A stretch of 64,000 nucleotides of DNA from Dioscorea cayenensis subsp. rotundata (Eukaryota; Streptophyta; Magnoliopsida; Dioscoreales; Dioscoreaceae), in the NCBI RefSeq assembly GCF_009730915.1, contig NC_052486.1, positions 22,597,589-22,661,588 of the forward strand, in the 5' to 3' direction. Within the stretch, counting starts at the first letter, position 1, and every line of letters begins with the position of its first letter. The notes below the pieces were generated by a model. That model did no database searches. It saw only the letters and a list, made by a program, of their open reading frames with translations, and had not been told where the DNA came from. This document shows, piece by piece, positions 36,624 through 46,996 of this stretch. Both the position numbers and the translations under genes were made by a program.

Positions 36624-37623
36624 NNNNNNNNNNNNNNNNNNNNNNNNNNNNNNNNNNNNNNNNNNNNNNNNNNNNNNNNNNNNNNNNNNNNNNNNNNNNN
36701 NNNNNNNNNNNNNNNNNNNNNNNNNNNNNNNNNNNNNNNNNNNNNNNNNNNNNNNNNNNNNNNNNNNNNNNNNNNNNNNNNNNNNNNNNNNNNNNNNNNN
36801 NNNNNNNNNNNNNNNNNNNNNNNNNNNNNNNNNNNNNNNNNNNNNNNNNNNNNNNNNNNNNNNNNNNNNNNNNNNNNNNNNNNNNNNNNNNNNNNNNNNN
36901 NNNNNNNNNNNNNNNNNNNNNNNNNNNNNNNNNNNNNNNNNNNNNNNNNNNNNNNNNNNNNNNNNNNNNNNNNNNNNNNNNNNNNNNNNNNNNNNNNNNN
37001 NNNNNNNNNNNNNNNNNNNNNNNNNNNNNNNNNNNNNNNNNNNNNNNNNNNNNNNNNNNNNNNNNNNNNNNNNNNNNNNNNNNNNNNNNNNNNNNNNNNN
37101 NNNNNNNNNNNNNNNNNNNNNNNNNNNNNNNNNNNNNNNNNNNNNNNNNNNNNNNNNNNNNNNNNNNNNNNNNNNNNNNNNNNNNNNNNNNNNNNNNNNN
37201 NNNNNNNNNNNNNNNNNNNNNNNNNNNNNNNNNNNNNNNNNNNNNNNNNNNNNNNNNNNNNNNNNNNNNNNNNNNNNNNNNNNNNNNNNNNNNNNNNNNN
37301 NNNNNNNNNNNNNNNNNNNNNNNNNNNNNNNNNNNNNNNNNNNNNNNNNNNNNNNNNNNNNNNNNNNNNNNNNNNNNNNNNNNNNNNNNNNNNNNNNNNN
37401 NNNNNNNNNNNNNNNNNNNNNNNNNNNNNNNNNNNNNNNNNNNNNNNNNNNNNNNNNNNNNNNNNNNNNNNNNNNNNNNNNNNNNNNNNNNNNNNNNNNN
37501 NNNNNNNNNNNNNNNNNNNNNNNNNNNNNNNNNNNNNNNNNNNNNNNNNNNNNNNNNNNNNNNNNNNNNNNNNNNNNNNNNNNNNNNNNNNNNNNNNNNN
37601 NNNNNNNNNNNNNNNNNNNNNNN
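36624..37623. other. Assembly gap of exactly 1000 N
   Basis: The round number indicates a placeholder for an unknown distance. The missing 3' exons of the methyltransferase gene may lie here. Confidence 1.
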
Positions 37624-38301
37624 TTTTATTATTAAAATATTTATTGAATGTATTAGTATATTTGTTAAATTTTTTAATTAAATTTTATGATTTTTGGAAT
37701 CCTATGAACAAATATTGATTTATAAAAACACATAAACTCAAATTATATTAGAATTAAAAAAAACATTTAAACAAACACTACCTTAGTTTCCTTCAATTGC
37801 TATAAACAAGAAACTTATATTTGGATAAACATCAAATGCTATGATTGGTTGTGGGTTGACTTGAGGTACCCAAAATACCAAACAAACATTTTAGTTACCT
37901 TATTAAGTTTTCTTTTCACTGATTTAATCACTTGAATAAAAAACAATGCTAATATTTTATATGTATCAGGCTCTTTGAATAGGTTGCTGCAAGAATTTGG
38001 CATTCATATCATTTTTCTCCTCATAAACTTCAAATTCATACCGTGATAAACTAATATCTAAACATATTGCAGGCATGCACATCTACAAAACATCAATATT
38101 CTTTAAATAAATATATTTAGTAGGTTAATTTAAAAATATATATATAAACTAAACATTGCAAATATTAAATGACAACTTTTAATATTAATTTTGTTTTGTA
38201 AAATAAATCTTGGTGTGTTATATATATAAACCAAAACATTGCAAGGTTTTTTATATGTTTGGGTGTGTGTATGTGTGGGTGGGTGGTTTGTTGGATAAAA
38301 T

Positions 38302-38850
38302 TAGAGGGTGGGCATGGCCGTCCCAAGAATCTGCCCGTGCTAATGACCTCGGGCGTGGTTGACCCATACTAAAGTTTAGTGTTTAACAGCTTTTTTTTTT
38401 ACTACGTTATCGCTGGATTTGAACCCACGACTCCAAACTTGAATTCAAGAAAAACTTAATCACTGAGCTATAATTTGTTTTAACATTTATTGTCAAACTT
38501 ATATATGATATACATCAAATATTACAAATATTTAATTTATAAAAAAATAAAAAAATTATATAAATCAATCAGAAAATATCAAAAGTGATCAAACAATAAA
38601 TTTTCATAAATATTTTTAAAAAAATAATTATTTTGTTATCAGCCTTTTTGGCTCATAAGACTAAAGTTCCTAAAGATACAAGACATTTATTAGTCTCTTA
38701 AATTTTATCATTACATATATATATTGGATACTTTGTTTCAATTTATAAAAATAAAATAAAAATACAAAACATCACATGCTTTTAAAATTATGCTATCAAT
38801 TTATGCGAAATAATTAGTAAAAAAATAATATCTGAATAATATGACCTAAG
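38302..38850. mobile_element. Second, end-truncated copy of the 16-kb hAT family
   Basis: It starts TAGAGGGTGGGCATGGCCG, close to the 16-kb element's terminus. Read forward, it matches the reverse complement of 17452-16745 in order: GC-rich end, a GGATTTGAACCCACGA block near 38413, CAATAAATTTTCATAAATAT near 38597, and CAATTTATAAAAATAAAA near 38738. Similarity stops near 38850, and no matching right end or TSD is visible. Confidence 0.75.
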
Positions 38851-38944
38851 CATGCTGGGCCCAAGCATAATGTCTATATATACACAACACACACACATGC
38901 ATATATGAGGCTAATGGTAGAAGCAATTCCCCGCTTTTACTTTT

Positions 38945-39260
38945 CTCTCTCATATTTTTTATTTTTAGTTTTTTAAAAATATCAATCATTTTTCCAAACT
39001 AATATTTATAGTTCAAAATATAATATTTTAAAAAAAAATTACAAAAAACTTATTATTTGACCCTATTAATATTTTTACAAAGTAGTTTATCTTAGTAAAA
39101 TTTTTTTTTTTTTTTTTCAAAATCTATTATTTATCCCCTTGTTTTCTTTTTATAAATTAATTTATACAATGGTAAAAATTATATGTTTAAAATTTTTGTT
39201 AAAAATTATTATTTGATATTCTACTTTGTAACTATGATATAATACATAAAAATATGCTCT
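38945..39260 (+). repeat. Dispersed AT-rich repeat, copy A
   Basis: Shares ordered blocks with 45885-46200, including TTAAAAATATCAAT, ACTAATATTTATAGTTCAAA (diverged in copy B) and a following TTTAAAAAAAAATTACAAA. Identity is moderate and the region is AT-rich. Confidence 0.45.
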
Positions 39261-39499
39261 TTTTTAAAAAATATTATAAAAAACAGGGTTGTTTATTTTT
39301 TTGTTTTTAACTTGGTCAATCTTAAAAAAAAAATTATAATCAGTGTATAATCTTTATAGCCTCATTGTTTTTATTTTTATTTTTAAATTGATGGATCGAA
39401 CAAGAATGACATGTTGGCTTGACCAATATGAAGCAAAATATAATATATATTGGATTTTTTTATAGTAACATTTTAAAATTTGTTTTTAATTTTGGAGTC

Positions 39500-41060
39500 A
39501 CCCTCTGTCCCTCCTGCCTCCGGGCCACCTGCCATGCCAAAGAACCACTGCGCTGATTCTCCTCACCCAGAGGATGACAACTCGATTCAGGATATAACTG
39601 ATTAAACGCAGTTCATTTATTTTCAAATTTAAAAGATAATTTAAAATTTTAGTGAAATTTGAAGTTGTAATGGGGGCATCTCTTATTATTTCAAACTCAG
39701 GCCTTAATTTTTTGGGTCTTAATCGATTTTTTTATAGAAAATTCTCTAATTTTCTTCAATTTTCTAAATTTTATGATTTTTTTTTGCTAATTTTCTAAAT
39801 TATTTTTTTTTTGGTGGACCAACCCACGTCACCATGGTCAACGTGGAAGTCAAGCCTGTTCCGGGCCCGGCTTCCCATCTCGAACCCACCAAACGGGACA
39901 GCTGTAACCGCCCTGACACTAAGTTCTACACCTACCAAGCCTACCAGCAGGGTCTTGAATCGGATCAAGTCATTTCAATGTGCCCTTGCTAACCAAAATT
40001 GCGGCTCACCTCTAGATAATGTGAAAAGGTTATTTTGGTGATGATGATGGAATGGGAAGAGGCGAGGTTTAAATTAATGATGGATTCGTGTGTGGGTGTG
40101 AGGGGAGAGTTGAGGATTTAGGATGATCGTAATCATGATTAAGGGTGATTTCACAGATTAGCAAGTAATGGTGTTGTGATTAGGTGTAAATCCACATGTT
40201 TGTTTGAGTCAATCACCAAAAGGTTGTGGGACTTCTGACTTGGGTACGCTTGAAACCTTGACTGGGATGAATGGTTAAAGTTGGATCAAATCGCTTAGAG
40301 CTTTTAATTGCTGAGTTTAATCATTTTATGTGTTGGCTTGGATCAAATCAAGTGGAGTGGGTTAGAATTCAAGAGTGGGTTTGATTTGGTTGAAAATTTT
40401 CAATTTGGTTTAGTCAAATTCTTTTTGAGTGGGTTTGAGCCTAGATGATGGTTGGATGCATCAGTAAGAGTTAAGTTGATTGGGTTCAAATCACTTTAGT
40501 TTATGCCTGGCTAACCCAATCTCGCTGAGTAGGAAGTCTTGCTTGAGTAGAGTTAATTTGGGCTGACCCAATTAGGTTAAGTTAAGCATGTTTTATCCAA
40601 CTGAAGTTGATGGGTTGATTCAACTTGAGCCTACCTGGTCTAAGTTTGGATCAAATCAAGATGGAGATTGTGGTTGGGCTTAATTGTTCGACCAAGTTAA
40701 GTTGGGTTGAGGATTGATTGAGCTTGGTCTCAAATTTGGGACCAATGATCAGGATGGAACCGCAATTAATGATAAAATGAGTTCATGAACCAAGTCGTTC
40801 AAGAGATTTTATATAAGGAATTAGAAATGGTTCAAGGTTGGTTGGTTCAATTGAACTTCTGTCTAGTGAAATTGAGCTTGATTTCTGCTAGTTTGTGAGG
40901 GCTTAGGGCCAAATTGGCTCAAGTGCTTCAAAATGTGAAGGTGCTTGAATGGATAAGTTTTATTTTCAAGTTAGAGGCTAATTGGATTATGCAAAGTTAG
41001 TTTTGAGTCCTGCTCCTTCGAGAGAGAATAGGTCCGATTAGAGATCGAGCTTCTATCATT
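39500..41060. other. Non-coding low-complexity block with a recurring TTGGATCAAATC motif
   Basis: A GC-richer stretch at 39815-40020 precedes a strongly G/T-biased segment. TTGGATCAAATC recurs at about 40281, 40338 and 40646 in the same orientation, with many variants of GGTTGA and GGGTTCAAAT. No codons of any known family. It may be a degraded LTR or satellite-like block. Confidence 0.4.
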
Positions 41061-41399
41061 TTTGTAGTATTTGATTTTTTTATATAGATGCATATATTAA
41101 TGTTTTATTTATTTATTTTATTTTATTCTATTATGCTTCTAGGTTTTGGTCTTGGTATATGAGAGAGAGTTTCTTGTTACAGAACCCAATCTAGCTGTAG
41201 GATGAGGAAATGCCATATAAGTTTGTAATAGAAGCTATTTATAAAAGAATATTTTAAAATGGTTGTTTAATTATTTTCTAAAAGCATATTTAATATTTTA
41301 TCTTGTTATGCAACAAGTTATTATGTCTACTATCTTCCAATATAAATGATTATGTATTTTGTCCACTTTTAAAATTTATGTGTTTTATAAACATGTCAA

Positions 41400-41566
41400 A
41401 TTAAGATTTAATAATTGCTCAATTATATGCTCCTAATTGCGGATTGAGTGTTTTCTTACAATATTCATACTTATACATATTGCATTAAGATTTCAATAAT
41501 TGCTCAATTTATATGCTCCTACTCCGTGATTGAGTGTTTTACGGTATTCGCATTTATATTGCACGA
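41400..41566. repeat. 84-bp tandem duplication
   Basis: Two diverged copies begin with ATTAAGATTT at 41400 and 41484. Each continues AATAATTGCTCAATT, ATATGCTCCTA and GATTGAGTGTTTT. Confidence 0.85.
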
Positions 41567-41589
41567 TATTGCATAGCCATGCTTTGTAT

Positions 41590-42728
41590 AGATTCAATGC
41601 AACTTCTGACATAAATCTTAACAGCTTATATAAAATTATCAGGTAATTTTCATTCTCAATTTATTGCCCTGTCACTGTTCCATTATCAGTTAAGACCTGC
41701 TAATTTGGACCTTCATATCTGAATGATTTTTGAAATTGAGGTTACTCATAAAACGATTTTTGCCGAGCGTGTTGCATTTGTTTTTCTATTTGATTTATTA
41801 TATTATTTTTTTCTATGTAAAAGAAAGCAAAACAAAGAACCGTGGACCAAATTTCAACGATAACTACCTATACTGCGATTGGTAGACCAGCTCAGTCTCT
41901 TCAAATTACACCATTTTCTGATCTCATGGAGTTTTCATGTGGTGTTAAATATCTTCGCTCTCCTCAAATAAGTCACCGTAACCCAGAGTACCTTCATACC
42001 CATTTGTCCTTTCGCTTTCATTGCTTGTCGTAGTCAAAAAACAAAACATGAATCCCAATTTTTATGTCTAGCTTTTGTTAGAATCTATGAACCGTCAGAA
42101 TTTTTTAAGATATTTATTGTATACAATTATAAGCAGAATATTTTATTAAAAAGTTTTTATTTTGCTAAAAGATCACCATTAAAAACATTTTCACCTTAAT
42201 TGATCGGGCGTCGAATCCAGTTAAAGATCAAACTCGCGCGCGAGAGAAATTTTTATTTTGCTTTCTATACCCAAGCCTAACTTTAAATCCAGTTAAATGC
42301 CTCCTCAACTGTTATGAGTCAAATATTTTAAACAACTTAGTATTACTTAGCACTTATGCCATTTCAAAACAGTTGCACCTGTAATTTCAGTCCTAGGATT
42401 TCAAGTGTCAAAAATAATGCACCCTCAAATATAAAATAAATGTCATTATGAATCAATACTAAAATATCTTTCTTAGGATGTTCTTGCGGTCCATATTGGT
42501 GCATATACCCAAATCGTATTTTTCAATTCACGGTTCTCTTCAAATGTAATCCTTCTTTTCTAGCTCTCCAACCTTTTATATGTCTTTAAAATTTAATCCC
42601 AAACTTTCTTTACTTTTTTTTTTCGTAAAAGAAATGAGTAATGAAGGTGAATCTTGGACAATTTGGTTGATAAGCAAAATCTTGGCTTCGGTTTTGAGAA
42701 TTCAATCATTAGTTAATGCATCTCAGCT
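41590..42728 (+). repeat. Diverged duplicate of the eIF4G-MAP65 intergenic/promoter region
   Basis: Ordered, co-oriented similarity to 55150-56520. Shared blocks include GATTCAATGCAAC, CTTAACAGCTTATATAAA, AATTGAGGTTA, GTATACAATTA, GAGCAGAATATTTT (variant here), TGCGGTCCAT and GAGAATTCAATCATTAG. The original covers the eIF4G 3' flank, the MAP65 promoter and its 5' leader. The copy stops near the leader's splice donor, where GTAATGC has become TTAATGC. No MAP65 codons follow. Confidence 0.85.
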
Positions 42729-45208
42729 CAAACTTTCTCGACTAAACTTCCCATACAGCCATATCGTAAGCAGTGACGACCCATGCATTTAGTTCAGTTC
42801 ATTTCTGATAAAAGTTAACATTCTCATATCTGCTATAACTTTTAATTCCTTCTCCGAGTTTTTAGCTCCAATCACATGGTCTCTTCAGTCCAAACCATCC
42901 ACGGCCAGTCGCAGACCTAGAACTCCATCGAGTGTTAACGTCAACCACTACTAGCATCGATGATTTTGACACACCCCTCAAATCAAATTTATGTAACCAA
43001 ATATTTTAAATAAAATCTCATTACGATAAATTTTTACATTTATGTCATGCCGGTTATCATCAATTTAGTTTTTCTTAATTACTATTAGTGGCAAAAGTTT
43101 AGAACATTGTATAATTTTCATAATTTTGATTACTAAAGTTATTAAAACTTTAACATTGTAAACTCGAGGATTTCGAACCATGCTAGCTCCCTACCGATCC
43201 AATTTTCATTTCACAAACCACTCACAGACATTACCCATTACATATTATCTTGCACATAAATAAAATATTATAAAACATTAATATTCATATATATCTTTAT
43301 TGAACACAATTTCTATGCCTCTCAGACACTGGTTGCCACTCTATGTCCGCTACCAGTATCAGTGGGCGTGCGTCAGCATCAAGTATAAACTTGATCATCT
43401 AGCCTCGTGCTTTCATCGATGACACATGATTTGGATAGTAAGACCAAACCCACAACCTGTTACAACTCACGAGTTTAGCAAGACTTGAATTTGAAACCTC
43501 TTTAATCTTCTCATACCGGTTTTTCGCAATGAGATCAATACCATTGTGTTATGAGCCTTTTGGGTACGTGCTCCAAACTCTTTCTCAGATGTTGATGCTA
43601 ATATTGTGAAATGAGATACATCACAAGCTGAAGAGGAGTGCAAGTCTAATTTACTCTCTAAAGGGGAAATTTTGAGTAAAATGGTTGACCATGATAAGTT
43701 AAAAGATATGTTTATAAAAGTATACTATCCTTAGATGGACTGAGATATTGTTTCTGCTTCAGGCTTCAAATTGCTCAATCAACTTTCATAGTATACTTCC
43801 TCTGACCAAATTCATTTTGATACTGGTATTTTTAACTCAATTGAATGTATTTAGCTTATTGCTCCATATTTGAAATGAATAATCCCTGAATCATCATTCA
43901 TACCTTTTCTGTAAAGCACTTAATGTATTTCTCATTATAATGCAAATCATTTATTATGGTATTCTAATGAAGGCTTGATTAGCTTAGATCTGTGCTACTA
44001 ATTCTGCTTTATCTAAAGTTGCTGCTTCATTTATTTGAAATATTTTTGTTTCATGAAGGAAGGAAAACAAAAAACTTTGAAATCTCCAAATTTACTTGAA
44101 GTTTTACTAGTCAAAGATGCATCATACCTGATAGATTGGTAAATGAAGATCCAATTTAATAATGTCTACAGAGCTATTAATTAATTGACTTGAATAATAT
44201 GGTAAGAATTATGACAAATACTTGAATTGATTTTTGCTAATATGGTAATGATTATGTTGATTTTCTTCGATTTATTCTCTTTTTAAAGAGAACTATTCTA
44301 ATTTGGACCAATTTATTGCATGGTTCTTATAAAACCTATAAATTTAATGTTTGACATAAGTCATGAATTATAAATTAATGTTGTTGTTATGTCAACTTTA
44401 TAGGAAATCAGTTGAGGAATTCACTTATAATGATTCACGTTAATCTTCTATTTATCATACCTACTGGCTTAACCATTTTATTTTTCTTTGATTTTGATGG
44501 GCACTAAGAGGTTTAGCAGCAATGGTTATTTTATTGAACTGTTCAAATGATGTTTGTTGCACTATAAGATGAGCTAGCCGCTCAAAAAGCAGCGTATATA
44601 CTAAAACATCGGCAGAAGAAAGCAAAGTCGGTGTGAGCATGCAATACTGCAGGATTAAGACCAACAACACACAACCACTATTCACACTCCCAGAAATATG
44701 TCCTCACCCATGATTCAAACTCTCACTATTTACGAAAAATTTTAACGAAGCCTATTACCAGATCACTGCTCATTGGTTATGTGTTCTTGTTGTGCTATAA
44801 AACGATTCTATATACCTAGCCATATAGGCATTTTGTACTTCGTAAAATTAACAGCATAACTTAGTCCCCACAAGTTGTTTGAACTACCTTTTATTTCACC
44901 CTGAAATCTGTTTCTGTATAATTTTAATGGCAAACTCTGTTTAAATGATTTTCCATAGTTTACACCACAATCTTCCACTTATTTTTAGCACTTTATTGTT
45001 GAGAATTCTATTACTCTATTAAATTGACTAGAAGTAGATTCAACCCTGTAGTCTATGTATATTTCTTTTCAGTTATGACTTGTCCTTTGGCAGCTCTTTC
45101 AAAGTTTTTAACTGTGAATATCTGCAAAGCATACACAAATAACTAACTGGACCCAGGAGGTATAAAAAACTCATATAAATTTAATGTGTTCATTTATATA
45201 AATTTCAG
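42729..45208. other. Intergenic DNA, degraded
   Basis: No intact gene. A frame around 43610-43725 reads AEEECKSNLLSKGEILSKMV but has a stop just upstream and no clear splice border; it may be a dead exon. The rest is AT-rich with no feature I can name. Confidence 0.5.
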
Positions 45209-45445
45209 GACCTGGAGTACTTTCTTCATGACCAAATTCATATGAGAAAAGAGTTTGCAAAGAAAGAACAAGCCTATTCATCAACAGATATATGTTATAA
45301 TTTCTGTGATACATTTGAAGCTGCTGTTAAAATATCAGAATATATTGATAAAGATTCAAAACCTTCTTCACTTTTGTGTTTCCTGTTGGTCTATTTTATT
45401 CCTTTGTCTCATTCTTCCACAAACCTCAGCACTAGCAAAGTATAA
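45209..45445 (+). other. Exon-like open frame, unassigned
   Basis: After an acceptor-like TATAAATTTCAG, a frame opens DLEYFLHDQIHMRKEFAKKE, then QAYSSTDICYNF and FEAAVKISEYIDKDSKP, ending at TAA near 45445 with a possible donor (AAA|GTATAA). The composition is protein-like and unlike its AT-rich surroundings. It could be a displaced exon of the methyltransferase gene beyond the gap, or a pseudogene fragment. I do not recognise it. Confidence 0.35.
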
Positions 45446-45598
45446 ATGAGTTTGTGACCAATGTTGATATGTCATGTGTGTGGCTATAAATGCTTGTTTA
45501 TTTATGTCACACATCATTTCTTTTTAGACCTCTTTTATTATATCTCTTCAATCTTTCTTGACATCTAAGCAAACTCAACTCAATCTTTTCCATATATA

Positions 45599-46252
45599 TA
45601 TATATATATATATATCACACACACTCATTCTTTTGATTGATAAATAGCAATGAGGTTATTATTGAATGTATTATAATTTATCCTCATCCCCATTTTGACT
45701 CTTTAACATTATTCTATTTATTTATTTATTTATTATTTTTGGGTTAAATTTTTTTTTCCTAGACAAAACAGACTTGCTATAGTTAAATAGTGCACAAATT
45801 TTTTAAATATATCATGTTCAACGTGGGACAGAGGGAGAATGGGGCGACCCTTTCTTTCCTTCTCCTCTCTCTCTCTCTCTCGGTGTTTTTATTTATTTAA
45901 AAATATCAATAGCAAATTAATATTTATAATCTAAAATATAATAATTTAAAAAAAATTACAAAGATCCATTGATATTTTAAAAATAACCCGATGTAATATC
46001 AAAAAGTCTATGTTGTAGTCTTTGTTTTTTAACAAATTAGTTTATATGACATATTAAATTATATTTTTAGTATAGTTTTTATATTTATTATTTGATCCTC
46101 GATTTTTATAAATTAAACTATAAATTAACATATAAATATATTTTTAAAAATTTAAAAATTTATTAATTGATTTTGTAATTTTGACCTCTTATTCTATTGT
46201 CCTCTAGACCTCATGTCAATGTACATCAGGTTAATATATATATATATATATA
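45599..46252 (+). repeat. TA microsatellites and dispersed repeat copy B
   Basis: (TA)n tracts at about 45595-45614 and 46231-46252 surround the segment 45885-46200, which resembles 38945-39260. A CT microsatellite lies at about 45863-45880. Confidence 0.5.
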
Positions 46253-46559
46253 TGAGAGTTTAGATCATTTCATAAATATGGCAAATTTACTATATATATT
46301 TATATAAATTATTCTTTTTGTCTTGATATTCAACCACTGCTCTTACTCGGCAATTACTTTTTCGTGATCAAAGTACATATCTCGTGAGAAAGAGTACCTT
46401 TGCTAATTCTTTATATATATATATATATGGGCTTATTTGGGCTGGAATTATTAAGGCCCAAATAAAATGGAAGTTGGTAGCAAAGCTTGGGGTAGTATTA
46501 TCAATCCCTGATCTCACCTGTCTCGCTGTTGTCTCTTCATTTCCTCACTTTGTTACTTC

Positions 46560-46996
46560 ATCGCTCTTCCCAAAACGCCCCCGCATAAGGTTCTCTCTCT
46601 TAAACTCTTCTCTCTCTCTCTCTCTCTCTCTCTTTATTTTTTCCTTTTTCGATCCATTTGTTCTTCTATTCTCTCTTTTCCTCTTCCTTTAAACCCTTGT
46701 TTTTCTCTTTTATCTCTCTTCTCTGTGTGATGATTCCCGCCAATCGATCTCGAGCCTTGGTTGTGACTTGTGAGAAGAACGAAGCATACTTCAAGCGGGA
46801 CTGCTTGAGGAGTTACTAGGTTTTTATTTGTTTATGATTTGATTGATTTCTGGGTTGATTTATGAATGTTGGGGAATCTAGGGTTTTGATTGTGGGAATG
46901 AAGAGGCGTTGGGATGGATTTTTGATCTGGTTTTTTTGATTTTTATTTTGTTGTTTGTGTGGATTTCTAGGAGGGAGTGAATCGAGGGTGGAATTC
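46560..46996 (+). promoter_or_regulatory. eIF4G 5' leader with CT repeat and leader intron
   Basis: A (TC)n tract at about 46606-46632 and other pyrimidine stretches suit the leader of a plant housekeeping gene. CTAGGGTTTT, a reverse-orientation telo-box, lies near 46878. An acceptor TTTCTAG at about 46970 precedes the start region, implying a 5' UTR intron. Confidence 0.55.

Noticed and set aside
36544..37718. Two frames of over 360 codons
   Set aside because: They run through the 1000-N gap and contain only unknown residues.
43320..43560. Candidate SINE or tRNA-derived block
   Set aside because: Some tRNA-like words (GAATTTGAAACC) but no A-box, tail or TSD.
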